A stretch of DNA of 64,000 bases from Streptomyces ambofaciens ATCC 23877 (lineage in GTDB: Bacteria; Actinomycetota; Actinomycetes; Streptomycetales; Streptomycetaceae), in the NCBI RefSeq assembly GCF_001267885.1, contig NZ_CP012382.1:2219001-2283000 (forward strand), read 5' to 3'. Positions 1-8,882 of the stretch are shown here, in pieces (the stretch's first letter is position 1; each line of letters begins with the position of its first letter). Position numbers and translations under genes: made by a program. A model generated the notes under the pieces. That model was not told where the DNA came from and searched no databases. It worked only from the letters and a program-made list of their open reading frames with translations.

Positions 1-656
1 GTGCCCCCGTCGTTGGGCAGCTCGCGCATCCGCACGGAGACCAGCAGCGGGACCGACACGGCGATGAGCACCCCGGCCAGCGTGAAGGCGGCGGCCGAAC
101 CGCCGACGGCCACCCCGAGCCCGCCGAGCGGAGCGCCCACCACGGCGGCGAAACGCACGGCGAGCCCCCGCATGCCCTGGACGCGGGCGAGCTGGTCCTT
201 GGCGGTGATGCGGGCGGGCAGCGCCCCGACGGCGGGCATGAACACGGCGTCGACGGTGCCGAAGACGACGGCGAGCAGGGCCAGCAGCCACAGGCCGGGA
301 TCGGCCGCGAAGAGCACCGCGGCGACCGCCAGCACGGTGACGCACCGGACGGCGTCGCTGCCGATGACGACCCTCCGCGGCCCGAACCGGTCGGCGACCA
401 CCCCGCCGCCGAGCATGAGCAGCGCCCGTGGCACCGCGCTCACGGCCGTGACGACCCCGGCCTCCGCGGGGCTGCCGTGCTGCACGGCGGCCCACGACAG
501 TGCGAGGAAGAAGACGGTGTCGCCCACCATGGACGCGGTGTAGGCGGCCACCCAGCGCAGGACGTTGCCGTCGCGGTGGGCGGGTACCACGGACCCTTCG
601 GGTACGGCGGAGCCGTCGGTTACGGCGGAGCCGTCGGGTATGACCGTGTCCGTCAC
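1..656 (-). CDS. MFS transporter, 5' part (gene continues past the window start)
   Basis: Reading right to left from GTG at 656, the protein begins VTDTVIPDGSAVTDG and then shows hydrophobic helices typical of an MFS exporter. The loop after TM2 has the family pattern GGGVVADRFGPRR (compare GxxxDRxGRR, motif A). At least 218 residues and about five to six transmembrane helices are visible. The GTG at 656 was chosen over an in-frame GTG at 662 because a GAGGGGG sequence lies about eight bases upstream of it. The first ~25 residues hold a short repeated PDGSAV-like stretch. The substrate cannot be told. The gene follows hisF in the same direction after 53 bases and may be read from the his operon. 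Confidence 0.8.
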   Translation of the reverse strand, partial: MTDTVIPDGSAVTDGSAVPEGSVVPAHRDGNVLRWVAAYTASMVGDTVFFLALSWAAVQHGSPAEAGVVTAVSAVPRALLMLGGGVVADRFGPRRVVIGSDAVRCVTVLAVAAVLFAADPGLWLLALLAVVFGTVDAVFMPAVGALPARITAKDQLARVQGMRGLAVRFAAVVGAPLGGLGVAVGGSAAAFTLAGVLIAVSVPLLVSVRMRELPNDGG

Positions 657-709
657 GTACACGGCCCCCTCAGACGGCGCCGGGCCGACACGACGCCCGC
701 CGGCCCGGG

Positions 710-1465
710 TCAGCGGACGAGGTGTCCCGCCTCACGCAGCGTCTCCTTCACCTGGCCGATCCGCAGATCGCCGAAGTGGAACACGGAGGCCGCGAGAACG
801 GCGTCCGCGCCCGCCGCGACGGCCGGCGGGAAGTCGGTGAGGCGACCGGCGCCGCCGGAGGCGATCACCGGGACGGTCACGTGCTTGCGGACCGCCGCGA
901 TCATCTCCAGGTCGTAGCCGTCCTTCGTGCCGTCCGCGTCCATCGAGTTGAGCAGGATCTCCCCCGCGCCCAGCTCGGCCGCGCGGTGCGCCCACTCCAC
1001 CGCGTCGATGCCGGTGCCGCGCCGGCCGCCGTGGGTGGTCACCTCGAAGGTTCCGGCCTCGGTGCGGCGGGCGTCGACCGACAGGACGAGGACCTGGCGG
1101 CCGAAGCGCTCGGCGATCTCGCGGATCAGGTCGGGGCGGGCGATGGCGGCCGTGTTCACGCCCACCTTGTCCGCGCCCGCCCGCAGCAGCTTGTCGACGT
1201 CGTCGGCGGTGCGCACGCCGCCGCCGACGGTCAGCGGGATGAACACCTGCTCGGCGGTGCGGCGCACCACGTCGTACGTCGTCTCGCGGTTGCCCGACGA
1301 GGCGGTGATGTCCAGGAACGTCAGCTCGTCGGCGCCCTCGGTGTCGTACACCTTGGCCATCTCGACGGGGTCGCCCGCGTCGCGCAGGTTCTGGAAGTTC
1401 ACGCCCTTGACGACCCGGCCGTTGTCCACGTCCAGGCAGGGGATGACTCGGACCGCCAGGGTCAT
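710..1465 (-). CDS. hisF: Imidazole glycerol phosphate synthase cyclase subunit HisF
   Basis: 251-aa (beta/alpha)8 barrel that joins PRFAR and HisH-derived ammonia to give imidazole glycerol phosphate and AICAR, in the cytoplasm with HisH. The start [13 protein letters not shown] and the two catalytic aspartates D12 (in CLDVD) and D131 (in LSVDARR) are present, as are the phosphate-binding loops VGGGVR and ASGGAG. The length is normal for the family. The frame stays open upstream, but the conserved N-terminus fixes the ATG at 1465. It is the last his gene of the cluster, 25 bases after the RidA-like gene, and is separated from hisH by priA and that gene. Confidence 0.97.
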   Translation of the reverse strand: MTLAVRVIPCLDVDNGRVVKGVNFQNLRDAGDPVEMAKVYDTEGADELTFLDITASSGNRETTYDVVRRTAEQVFIPLTVGGGVRTADDVDKLLRAGADKVGVNTAAIARPDLIREIAERFGRQVLVLSVDARRTEAGTFEVTTHGGRRGTGIDAVEWAHRAAELGAGEILLNSMDADGTKDGYDLEMIAAVRKHVTVPVIASGGAGRLTDFPPAVAAGADAVLAASVFHFGDLRIGQVKETLREAGHLVR

Positions 1466-1490
1466 GAATCCACGGCTCCTCTGATGCCTC

Positions 1491-1886
1491 TCACTGTCCT
1501 CTGAATGCTTCGAGCTCCACCGACACCAGGACCCGCGAGTCCATGAAGCCCTGCACGACCAGCAGGGTCGTGACCGGGCGTACGGCGTCGAACAGCTCCT
1601 TGTGGGCGCGTCCCACCGCGTCGACGTCCCGGGAGTGTGCCAGATGCACACGGGTCCGGGTGACGGACTCGATGCCCAGCCCGAACTCGCCGATCGCCTC
1701 CAGCGCGGTGGTGAAGGCCACCTTGGTCTGTTCGTACGGGTCGCCGTCGCCGTACAGCACGTCGCCCTTGAAGGCGGTCGTGCCCGCCACGACGACATGA
1801 TCACCCGCCGCCACGGCCCGTGCGAAACCGAAGGACTCTTCCCAGGGACTTCCGCTCTGCACGCGCCGTACGGCTTCCGATGTCAT
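1491..1886 (-). CDS. RidA/YjgF-family protein lacking the catalytic arginine
   Basis: 131-aa single-domain Rid protein whose ATG overlaps the priA stop (ATGA, 1883-1886), so it is probably translated together with priA. Classical RidA hydrolyses reactive enamine/imine intermediates. It needs an arginine in a PARxxV motif (Arg105 in the E. coli enzyme). Here the matching segment is [10 protein letters not shown] at residues 103-112, with threonine in place of that arginine, and the C-terminal ELEAF strand is kept. It therefore resembles the Rid subgroups without deaminase activity. A role linked to histidine or tryptophan intermediates is suggested only by its place between priA and hisF. Confidence 0.88.
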   Translation of the reverse strand: MTSEAVRRVQSGSPWEESFGFARAVAAGDHVVVAGTTAFKGDVLYGDGDPYEQTKVAFTTALEAIGEFGLGIESVTRTRVHLAHSRDVDAVGRAHKELFDAVRPVTTLLVVQGFMDSRVLVSVELEAFRGQ

Positions 1887-2608
1887 GACGACACAGCCTC
1901 CAAGGCCTCTTCCAGGGTGAACGCCTTCGCGTACAGGGCCTTCCCGACGATGGCCCCCTCGACACCGGCCGGGACGAGACCGGCGATCGCGCGGAGGTCG
2001 TCCAGGGACGACACGCCGCCGGATGCCACGACCGGGCGTTCGGTCGCCGCGCAGACGTTCTTCAGGAGCTCCAGGTTGGGGCCCTGGAGGGTGCCGTCCT
2101 TGGCGATGTCGGTGACGACGTACCGGGCGCAGCCCTCCTGGTCGAGGCGGGCCAGCGTCTCGTAGAGGTCGCCGCCGTCCCGGGTCCAGCCCCGGCCGCG
2201 GAGCGTGGTGCCGCGCACGTCCAGGCCCACCGCGATCTTGTCGCCGTAGCGGGCGATGACCTTGGCGACCCACTCGGGGGTCTCCAGGGCGGCCGTGCCG
2301 AGGTTCACGCGCCGGCAGCCGGTCGCGAGCGCGGCGGCGAGGGTGTCGTCGTCGCGGATGCCGCCGGACAGCTCGACCTTGATGTCCATGGCCTTCGCGA
2401 CCTCGGCGATCAGCTCGCGGTTGTCCCCGGTGCCGAACGCGGCGTCCAGGTCGACCAGGTGCAGCCACTCGGCGCCGGAGCGCTGCCAGGCGAGGGCGGC
2501 CTCCAGCGGGGAGCCGTAGGAGGTCTCGGAGCCGGACTCGCCGTGCACGAGGCGGACGGCCTGGCCGTCGCGGACGTCGACGGCGGGGAGGAGTTCGAGC
2601 TTGCTCAT
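1883..2608 (-). CDS. priA: Bifunctional HisA/TrpF isomerase PriA
   Basis: 241-aa (beta/alpha)8 barrel. In actinomycetes PriA isomerises both ProFAR (histidine pathway) and phosphoribosyl anthranilate (tryptophan pathway), since many of these species lack trpF. The sequence starts [16 protein letters not shown] with catalytic D11. It carries the phosphate-binding pieces SGGIRDD and ASGGVSS, D130 in GLDVRG, the TDIAKDG strand with D171, and an arginine-rich loop TTLRGRGW in place of the typical HisA loop. Length and motifs match the Streptomyces enzyme. The start codon lies two bases after hisH, and the stop overlaps the RidA-like gene. The dual role is inferred from the taxon; the window does not test for trpF. 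Confidence 0.95.
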   Translation of the reverse strand: MSKLELLPAVDVRDGQAVRLVHGESGSETSYGSPLEAALAWQRSGAEWLHLVDLDAAFGTGDNRELIAEVAKAMDIKVELSGGIRDDDTLAAALATGCRRVNLGTAALETPEWVAKVIARYGDKIAVGLDVRGTTLRGRGWTRDGGDLYETLARLDQEGCARYVVTDIAKDGTLQGPNLELLKNVCAATERPVVASGGVSSLDDLRAIAGLVPAGVEGAIVGKALYAKAFTLEEALEAVSS

Positions 2609-2610
2609 CT

Positions 2611-3252
2611 CTACAGGGTCTCGATCCAGTTGGTGAGGAGCTGGGCTCCGGCGTCGCCGGACTTCTCGGGGTGGAACTGCGTGGCCCACAGCGCGCCGTT
2701 CTCGACGGCCGCCACGAAGGGCTTGCCGTGCGTGGACCAGGTGACCTTGGGCGCGGCGATCAGCGGGTTGTGCTCCTCCATCGACCAGTCGTGGACGGCG
2801 TAGGAGTGCACGAAGTAATAGCGGGCGTCGGCGTCCAGACCGGCGAACAGCCGGGAGTCCCCAGGCGCCTCGACCGTGTTCCAGCCCATGTGGGGCACCA
2901 CGTCGGCCTGGAGGGGGCCGACCGTGCCGGGCCACTCGTCCAGGCCCTCGGCCTCGACGCCGTGCTCGATGCCCCGGGCGAACAGGATCTGCATGCCGAC
3001 GCAGATGCCCATCACCGGGCGTCCGCCCGACAGGCGGCGGTCGACGACCCAGTCGCCCCGGGCGGCCTTGAGGCCGTCCATACAGGCGGCGAAGGCGCCG
3101 ACGCCGGGGACCAGCAGCCCGTCGGCGTTCATGGCCTTGTCGTAGTCACCGGTGATCTCGACGTCGGCTCCCGCGCGCGCGAGGGCCCGCTCGGCGGAGC
3201 GGACGTTGCCGAAGCCGTAGTCGAAGACGACGACCCGCTTGGCGGCGGTCAA
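2611..3252 (-). CDS. hisH: Imidazole glycerol phosphate synthase glutaminase subunit HisH
   Basis: 213-aa class I glutamine amidotransferase that supplies ammonia to HisF. The triad is visible: C84 in MGICVGMQ, and H194 and E196 in TQFHPEKSG. The oxyanion-strand region is PGVGAF. The start needs care. A TTG at 3252 follows GGAGG by seven bases and forms a four-base TTGA overlap with the stop of the small membrane gene upstream. An in-frame GTG at 3258, two codons earlier, is only one base from the same GGAGG. TTG is preferred here, although databases may use the GTG. The priA gene follows after two bases. Confidence 0.95.
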   Translation of the reverse strand: MTAAKRVVVFDYGFGNVRSAERALARAGADVEITGDYDKAMNADGLLVPGVGAFAACMDGLKAARGDWVVDRRLSGGRPVMGICVGMQILFARGIEHGVEAEGLDEWPGTVGPLQADVVPHMGWNTVEAPGDSRLFAGLDADARYYFVHSYAVHDWSMEEHNPLIAAPKVTWSTHGKPFVAAVENGALWATQFHPEKSGDAGAQLLTNWIETL

Positions 3253-3413
3253 TTCCACACCTCCAGCCTCAGGACGCCGGCGAACAGGCACATCGCGGCG
3301 CCGATGGAGAGCAGCACGATCAGGCCCTTGGGCATCTGCTGCTTGGCGAAGGAGTAGATGCCGCCGAGGAAGAAGAGGCCGACGACGATCAGTGCGGTGG
3401 AGGTACCGTTCAT
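3249..3413 (-). CDS. Small membrane protein within the his operon (54 aa)
   Basis: Reading from ATG at 3413 gives 54 residues beginning [15 protein letters not shown] and ending GVLRLEVWN. It has two hydrophobic helices (about residues 7-22 and 31-46) joined by a short basic turn, [11 protein letters not shown]. It lies three bases after hisB, and its TGA overlaps the TTG start of hisH, so it fills the hisB-hisH gap exactly and is likely co-translated. Codon third positions are GC-rich like the flanking genes. No domain is recognised and no function can be assigned. It is easily missed because of its size. Confidence 0.82.
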   Translation of the reverse strand: MNGTSTALIVVGLFFLGGIYSFAKQQMPKGLIVLLSIGAAMCLFAGVLRLEVWN

Positions 3414-3416
3414 GGC

Positions 3417-4010
3417 TTAGAGCGCGCCCTTCGTGGAGGGAAGGATGCCGGCCGCGCGCGGGTCGCGCTCGGAGGCGTAGCGCAGGGCCCGGGCCAGCGC
3501 CTTGAACTGGCACTCCACGATGTGGTGCGCGTTGCGCCCGTACGGCACGTGCACGTGCAGGGCGATCTGGGCCTGGGCGACGAAGGACTCCAGGATGTGC
3601 CGGGTCATCGTCGTGTCGTACTCGCCGATCATCGGCGCCATCTTCTCGGGCTCGGTGTGCACGAGGTAGGGGCGGCCGGACAGGTCGACGGTGACCTGGG
3701 CGAGGGACTCGTCCAGCGGGACCGTGCAGTTGCCGAAGCGGTAGATGCCCACCTTGTCGCCGAGGGCCTGCTTGAAGGCGGCGCCCAGCGCGAGGGCGGT
3801 GTCCTCGATGGTGTGGTGGGAGTCGATGTGCAGGTCGCCCTCGGTCTTCACGGTCAGGTCGAACAGACCGTGCCGGCCGAGCTGGTCGAGCATGTGGTCG
3901 TAGAAGCCGACGCCGGTGGCGATGTCGGTCTTCCCGGTGCCGTCGAGGTCGATCTCGACGAGGACCGAGGTCTCCTTGGTGGTGCGCTCCACGCGCCCTA
4001 CGCGGCTCAT
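3417..4010 (-). CDS. hisB: Imidazoleglycerol-phosphate dehydratase HisB
   Basis: 197-aa monofunctional dehydratase, without the phosphatase half found in enterobacteria. It converts imidazole glycerol phosphate to imidazole acetol phosphate. The two manganese-binding histidine motifs are visible as [10 protein letters not shown] near residues 63-72 and [11 protein letters not shown] near 160-170. [13 protein letters not shown] is the conserved helix. Its ATG overlaps the hisC stop (ATGA, 4007-4010). The length is usual for actinobacteria. Confidence 0.97.
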   Translation of the reverse strand: MSRVGRVERTTKETSVLVEIDLDGTGKTDIATGVGFYDHMLDQLGRHGLFDLTVKTEGDLHIDSHHTIEDTALALGAAFKQALGDKVGIYRFGNCTVPLDESLAQVTVDLSGRPYLVHTEPEKMAPMIGEYDTTMTRHILESFVAQAQIALHVHVPYGRNAHHIVECQFKALARALRYASERDPRAAGILPSTKGAL

Positions 4011-5116
4011 GCGCTCTGCTCCTTCTTCAGTTCACGGACCGCGTCGAGGAACGCGTCGTTCTCCTGGGGGGTGCCGGCGGTCACCCGCAGCCAGCCCGGT
4101 ACGCCGTTGTCCCGGACCAGGACGCCCCGGTCGAGGATCTTCCGCCAGACCTCGTGGGAGTCGGCGAACCGTCCGAACTGGACGAAGTTGGCGTCGGACT
4201 CGGTCACCTCGTAGCCGGCCGCGCGCAGTTCGGCGACCAGCCGGTCCCGCTCGGCCTTCAGCTGCTCGACGTACTTGAGCAGCGTGCCGGTGTGCTCCAG
4301 GGCGGCCAGCGCGGTCGCCTGGGTGACGGCCGACAGGTGGTACGGCAGCCGTACGAGCTGGACGGCGTCGACGACGGCCGGGTGCGCGGCGAGGTAGCCG
4401 AGGCGCAGGCCGGCGGCGCCGAACGCCTTCGACATCGTGCGGGAGATCACGAGGTTCGGCCGTCCGTCCAGCAGCGGCAGCAGGGAGGCGCCGTGGCTGA
4501 ACTCGATGTAGGCCTCGTCCACGACGACCATCGAGGGCTTCGCGGCCTGGGCCGCGTCGTGGAGCGCGAGGACCGTCTCGGCCGGGACCGCGGTGCCGGT
4601 GGGGTTGTTGGGGGTGGTGATGAAGACGACGTCCGGGCGGTGCTCGGCGATCGCCTTCTCGGCGGCGGGGACGTCGATCGTGAAGTCCTCGCGGCGCGGG
4701 CCGGAGATCCAGCCCGTGCCGGTGCCGCGGGCGATGAGGCCGTGCATCGAGTACGACGGCTCGAAGCCGATCGCGGTACGGCCGGGGCCGCCGAAGGTCT
4801 GCAGCAGCTGCTGGATGACCTCGTTGGAGCCGTTGGCCGCCCAGAGGTTCCGCACGTCCACGGCGTACCCGGAGGTCTCGGTCAGGTACGCGGCGAGCCT
4901 GGTGCGCAGCTCCACCGCGTCCCGGTCCGGGTAGCGGTTGAGGTCGCGGGCGGCCTCCCGGACCCGCTCGGTGATCCGCTCGACCAGCGCCTCGGGCAGC
5001 GGGTAGGGGTTCTCGTTGGTGTTCAGCCGGACGGGCACGTCGAGCTGGGGCGCGCCGTAGGGGGTCTTGCCGCGCAGCTCGTCCCGTACGGGGAGATCGT
5101 CGATTCCGAACGTCAC
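4007..5116 (-). CDS. hisC: Histidinol-phosphate aminotransferase HisC
   Basis: 369-aa PLP-dependent class II aminotransferase making histidinol phosphate from imidazole acetol phosphate and glutamate. It shows [11 protein letters not shown] near the N-terminus, [17 protein letters not shown] with the PLP-ring aspartate, and the lysine in [17 protein letters not shown] that forms the Schiff base. The GTG start at 5116 overlaps the hisD stop (GTGA), and the stop overlaps the hisB start. The open frame runs further upstream inside hisD, but the family length and the coupled GTG support this start. Confidence 0.96.
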   Translation of the reverse strand: MTFGIDDLPVRDELRGKTPYGAPQLDVPVRLNTNENPYPLPEALVERITERVREAARDLNRYPDRDAVELRTRLAAYLTETSGYAVDVRNLWAANGSNEVIQQLLQTFGGPGRTAIGFEPSYSMHGLIARGTGTGWISGPRREDFTIDVPAAEKAIAEHRPDVVFITTPNNPTGTAVPAETVLALHDAAQAAKPSMVVVDEAYIEFSHGASLLPLLDGRPNLVISRTMSKAFGAAGLRLGYLAAHPAVVDAVQLVRLPYHLSAVTQATALAALEHTGTLLKYVEQLKAERDRLVAELRAAGYEVTESDANFVQFGRFADSHEVWRKILDRGVLVRDNGVPGWLRVTAGTPQENDAFLDAVRELKKEQSA

Positions 5117-6438
5117 TTGCTCTCCGGGACCTTCCAGTCGAACCGGGCCTTGATCGCCGCGCCGTGCGCGGGCAGGTCCTCCGCCTCCGCCAGCGTCACC
5201 ACGTGGTGCGCGACCTCGGCCAGCGCGTCGCGCGTGTAGTCGACGATGTGGATGCCGCGCAGGAAGGACTGCACGGACAGGCCCGAGGAGTGGCAGGCGC
5301 AGCCGCCGGTGGGCAGGACGTGGTTGGACCCCGCCGCGTAGTCGCCGAGCGAGACGGGCGCCCAGGGGCCGACGAAGACCGCGCCGGCGTTCTTCACGCG
5401 GTCGGCGAGCGCCGCCGCGTCGGCCGTCTGGATCTCCAGGTGTTCGGCTCCGTAGGCGTCGACCACGCGCAGGCCCTCGTCGAGGCCGTCGACCAGGACG
5501 ATGGCGGACTGGCGGCCGGCGAGGGCGGGGCGGATCCGGTCCTCGATGTGCTTGGTGGCCTCGACCTGCGGCTGGAGTTCCTTCTCGACCGCGTTCGCCA
5601 GCTCCTCGGAGTCGGTGACCAGGACGGCCGCCGCCAGCGGGTCGTGCTCGGCCTGGCTGATCAGGTCGGCGGCGACGTGCGCCGGGTCGGCCGTGGCGTC
5701 GGCGAGGACGGCGATCTCGGTCGGGCCGGCCTCCGCGTCGATGCCGATCCTGCCGGTGAAGTAGCGCTTGGCGGCGGCGACCCAGATGTTGCCGGGGCCG
5801 GTGACCATGTTGGCGGGCGGGCAGGACTCGGTGCCGTACGCGAACATGGCGACGGCGGTGGCGCCGCCCGCCGCGTACACCTCGTCGACGCCGAGGAGGG
5901 CGCACGCGGCGAGGATCGTCGGGTGCGGCAGGCCGCCGAACTCCGCCTGCGCCGGGGAGGCGAGGGCGATCGACTCGACGCCGGCCTCCTGCGCGGGCAC
6001 GACGTTCATGATCACGGACGACGGGTAGACCGAGCGCCCGCCGGGGGCGTACAGGCCGACCCGCTCGACCGGCACCCACTTCTCGGTGACCGAGCCGCCG
6101 GGGACGACCTGCGTGGTGTGGGTGGAGCGGCGCTGTGCGCGGTGGACGAGCCGGGCGCGGCGGACGGACTCCTCCAGGGCGGCGCGCACGGCCGGGTCGA
6201 GCTCCTCCAGCGCGCGCGTGAGCGCGGCGGCCGGAACCCGTACCCGGTCCAGCCGGACACCGTCGAACTGCTCGGCGAAGTCGATCAGCGCCGCGTCGCC
6301 ACGATGATGCACGGCCTCGCAGATCGGACGCACCTTCTCCAGGGCGGCCGAGACGTCGAAGTCGGCTCGGGGCAGCAGGTCGCGCAGGGCGGGACCCTCG
6401 GGGAGGGCGTCGCCGCGCAGATCGATTCGGGAGATCAC
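5113..6438 (-). CDS. hisD: Histidinol dehydrogenase HisD
   Basis: 441-aa zinc-dependent NAD-linked enzyme that oxidises histidinol to histidine in two steps. It is the first gene of the operon. The start chosen is GTG at 6438 (VISRIDLRG), giving the usual length; an upstream in-frame ATG would add an unconserved 16 residues. Visible motifs are [49 protein letters not shown] with a zinc-ligand histidine, and [14 protein letters not shown]. The 200-base gap upstream holds the divergent promoters and a six-base inverted repeat centred near 6488. Confidence 0.97.
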   Translation of the reverse strand: MISRIDLRGDALPEGPALRDLLPRADFDVSAALEKVRPICEAVHHRGDAALIDFAEQFDGVRLDRVRVPAAALTRALEELDPAVRAALEESVRRARLVHRAQRRSTHTTQVVPGGSVTEKWVPVERVGLYAPGGRSVYPSSVIMNVVPAQEAGVESIALASPAQAEFGGLPHPTILAACALLGVDEVYAAGGATAVAMFAYGTESCPPANMVTGPGNIWVAAAKRYFTGRIGIDAEAGPTEIAVLADATADPAHVAADLISQAEHDPLAAAVLVTDSEELANAVEKELQPQVEATKHIEDRIRPALAGRQSAIVLVDGLDEGLRVVDAYGAEHLEIQTADAAALADRVKNAGAVFVGPWAPVSLGDYAAGSNHVLPTGGCACHSSGLSVQSFLRGIHIVDYTRDALAEVAHHVVTLAEAEDLPAHGAAIKARFDWKVPESK

Positions 6439-6479
6439 GGAACCAATTCTCTCAGACCCGCGTCGGGGACCGTTCGCGC

Positions 6480-6496
6480 GTATCAATGGCTGATAC
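6480..6496. promoter_or_regulatory. Inverted repeat GTATCA-N5-TGATAC upstream of hisD
   Basis: A perfect six-base inverted repeat with a five-base spacer (GTATCA ATGGC TGATAC) lies 42 bases upstream of the hisD start. It is the least GC-rich part of the gap between hisD and the divergent gene at 6640. Its position fits an operator or part of the hisD core promoter. No regulator is known to me for this exact sequence. Confidence 0.4.
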
Positions 6497-6639
6497 AGAA
6501 AGCAACGGTCCCTCGCGCCCGGGGCGGAACTCGCGTCAGTTCGTGCTCACTTTGGGTGTTCGGAAGGTCACGGAGTGGGCATGAACAGTTGTACGAAGAG
6601 TAAGCGACCGGTGAGTAGCTGGGGAGGAGGTGAAGTGCC

Positions 6640-8217
6640 GTGACCGAAGGGGCGGACCACCGTGACGGAGAGCTGCCGGACGACCTCACCGCCGCCGAGG
6701 CCGGCATGTGGCAGGCGTTCCGCAACGGCAGCGTGTACGACCTGCGCAGCGGCGACGCGCTCGCCGACGATCCGCACGGCGGGCACCCGTGGGGGCCCGA
6801 GCGGACCGTGCGCGCCCGCATCATGTGCTGGCTCCTGCTCGACGGTCCGCCCGCGCTCGCCGGCCGGGTCTCCTCGCTGCAACTGGTGGGCGTGCGGATC
6901 AGCGACACGACGGACCTCGCGGGCGGCACGGTGGTGCCGTACGTCGAGCTGCGCGGCTGCCGCTTCGACCGGGAGCTCCTGCTGCCGGAGACCCGGTTCA
7001 CGACCGTGCGCCTGGTGGACTGCCACGTGCCCCGGCTGGAGGCGGCCCGGCTGCAGACCGAGGGCGACCTGCACCTGCCGCGGTCCCGCTTCCCGGGCGG
7101 GATCCGCCTCACGGACGCGCAGATAGGCACCGACCTGCTGCTCAACCAGGCGATCGTGCACCGGGACCGCAGCGGGCGCGCCATAGCCGCGGACGGCCTG
7201 TCCGTCGGGCAGGACCTCCAGGCCGAGATGCTGGAGTCGTACGGCGAGGTGAGTCTGCGCAGCGCCCAGGTCGGCGTCTCGCTGAGCCTGCGCGGGGCCC
7301 GGCTCCTCAACCCGTACACGCGGCACGCGCTGAACGCCCCGCAGCTGACGGTGGAACGCACCCTGTACATGACCCCGGCGGGCCTCGGCAGTCCGCTGCT
7401 GAGGGGGACGACCCCGGCGCAGGGGACGCGGATCCAGCGCTTCGAGTGCGAGGGCGGGGTGCGGCTGGACGACGGACGGTTCGGCGACGCCGTCGACCTC
7501 GAGCACGCCCGGTTCACCTTCACGGACGACCAGGAGCTGTCGCTGCGCCGGGTGCAGACCCCCGAGCTGCGGTTCCTCGGCGAGCGGCCGTCGCGCGGCC
7601 GGGTGGTGCTGTCGGGGGCGCGGGTGGTCAACCTGATGGACCGCGCGGCCAGCTGGCCGGGCCCGGGCCGGCTGCACATGGGCGGGTTCGCCTACGAGAA
7701 CCTGGTGCCGCGGGGACCGTTCCCCCTGGAGAAGCGGCTGCGGTGGGTGGGTGCGGCCACCGCCGAGTACAACCCGGAGCCGTACGAGCGCCTCGCCGCG
7801 GTCCTGAGAGCGAGCGGCGAGGACGAGGACGCCCGCGAGGTGCTGCTCGCCAAGCACCGCCGGCGCCGCGAGAGCCTGCCCATCGCCGCGAAGCTCGTGG
7901 GCTTCGCCCAGGACTGGACGGTCGCCTACGGCTACCGGCCGGGCCGGGCCGCGGTGTGGATGGCGGTGCTGTGGGCGGCGGGCTCGCTCGCCTTCGCTCG
8001 CGCCGACCCGCCACCGCTGAAGAGCGGGGAGCATCCGGACTGGAACCCGGCCCTCTTCGCCCTGGATCTGCTCCTGCCCGTCATCGACCTGGGCCAGGCC
8101 GGTTTCTGGCAGCTCCACGACGGCTGGCAGTGGCTGGCGACGGCCCTGATCCTCCTCGGCTGGGTCCTGGCGACGACGGTGGCAGCGGGCGCGACCCGCC
8201 TCCTCCGCCGGAACTGA
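6640..8217 (+). CDS. Predicted membrane protein with extended beta-rich N-terminal region
   Basis: 525-aa protein of unknown function. The start is GTG at 6640, nine bases after GGAGGAGG. Residues ~60-330 form many short segments such as VELRGCRFDRELLLPETRF and VRLVDCHVPRLEAARL. They have the regular leucine/aspartate rhythm of pentapeptide-like or other beta-solenoid proteins. The region ~365-410 is basic and helical (LLAKHRRRRESLP). Two hydrophobic helices follow near residues 428-443 and 498-520, ending at TRLLRRN. It probably sits in the membrane with the solenoid in the cytoplasm. It is divergent from hisD and followed by a strong palindromic terminator. No enzymatic motif was recognised. 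Confidence 0.85.
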   Translation: MTEGADHRDGELPDDLTAAEAGMWQAFRNGSVYDLRSGDALADDPHGGHPWGPERTVRARIMCWLLLDGPPALAGRVSSLQLVGVRISDTTDLAGGTVVPYVELRGCRFDRELLLPETRFTTVRLVDCHVPRLEAARLQTEGDLHLPRSRFPGGIRLTDAQIGTDLLLNQAIVHRDRSGRAIAADGLSVGQDLQAEMLESYGEVSLRSAQVGVSLSLRGARLLNPYTRHALNAPQLTVERTLYMTPAGLGSPLLRGTTPAQGTRIQRFECEGGVRLDDGRFGDAVDLEHARFTFTDDQELSLRRVQTPELRFLGERPSRGRVVLSGARVVNLMDRAASWPGPGRLHMGGFAYENLVPRGPFPLEKRLRWVGAATAEYNPEPYERLAAVLRASGEDEDAREVLLAKHRRRRESLPIAAKLVGFAQDWTVAYGYRPGRAAVWMAVLWAAGSLAFARADPPPLKSGEHPDWNPALFALDLLLPVIDLGQAGFWQLHDGWQWLATALILLGWVLATTVAAGATRLLRRN

Positions 8218-8222
8218 CCCCT

Positions 8223-8254
8223 CCCGCCCAAACGCCCGCGGGCGTTTGGGCGGG
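8223..8254. terminator. Perfect 32-bp palindrome, bidirectional terminator candidate
   Basis: The arm CCCGCCCAAACGCCCG and its exact complement meet with no unpaired loop at 8238/8239. It lies five bases after the stop of the gene ending at 8217 and would form a 16-bp GC-rich hairpin in RNA. There is no T-run, which is common for Streptomyces terminators. Confidence 0.75.
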
Positions 8255-8358
8255 GCACCCCTCATGGCGACACGGGGTCACCACCGGGACGACGCACCTC
8301 CCGGCGGCGGGAAGGCGCGCCACCCGGGCGGCGCGCCTTCCCGCAGCGACACGCCTCG

Positions 8359-8459
8359 TCACCGGGGCGACGGATGCCTCCGCGGAGCGGCTCGCTCCGG
8401 GGCGGTCCTCATCACCGGGGCGACGGAGACCTCCGCGGAGCGGCCCGCTCCGGGGGCGG
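8359..8459. repeat. Two-copy direct repeat, period 53 bp
   Basis: A segment beginning TCACCGGGGCGACGGA at 8359 recurs at 8412. Both copies continue through CCTCCGCGGAGCGG and CGCTCCGGG with only a few changes. A weaker, partial third version (TCACCACCGGGACGACG) lies near 8278. It is in the gene-free interval just before the 20-bp minisatellite and shows local duplication. No coding signal is seen. Confidence 0.75.
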
Positions 8460-8560
8460 CGAGACCCGCGCGGCGCCACCGGACGCCGTCGGGACGGCGG
8501 CGGGCCCCGCGAGAGGTCCGCACCGGCAGCGGACCCCACGGGGACGGCACACGCGGCACG

Positions 8561-8820
8561 AGCGGCCGACGGCGCGGACGAACGGCCGAACGCCGCGACG
8601 GGCAGCCGAAAGCGGGCACGAGCGGCCGAAGGCGGGGACGAACGGCCGAACGCCGCGACGGGCGGCCGAAGGCGGGCACGAGCGGCCGAAGGCGGGGACG
8701 AGCGGCCGAAGGCGGGGACGAGCGGCCGAAGGCGGGCACGGGCGGCCGAAGGCGGGGACGAGCGGCCGAAGGCGGGCACGAGCGGCCGACGGCGGGCACG
8801 GGCGGCCGAAGGCGGGGACG
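8561..8820. repeat. Minisatellite: thirteen 20-bp tandem units
   Basis: Thirteen contiguous 20-base units fill 8561-8820. The most common unit is AGCGGCCGAAGGCGGGGACG. Variants differ at the first base (A/G), in the middle (GAAGGC, GAACGC, GACGGC) and at the C/G before the last ACG. Units 2-4 and 5-7 repeat as a 60-base block, a sign of stepwise duplication. The plus strand contains no T anywhere from 8518 to 8833, so no stop or start codon can occur on that strand and all three plus frames stay open by default. There are no CRISPR-like spacers. The whole gap 8218-8882 (665 bases) has no supported gene. Confidence 0.92.
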
Positions 8821-8882
8821 AGGCGCACAACCATCGCGAAGAGCCGCACAACCATCACGAACCGTCGGCCGTCGTACAGGCC

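Noticed and set aside
8561..8820. Possible CRISPR array
   Set aside because: The units are head-to-tail without unique spacers and no cas genes are nearby, so it is a tandem repeat.
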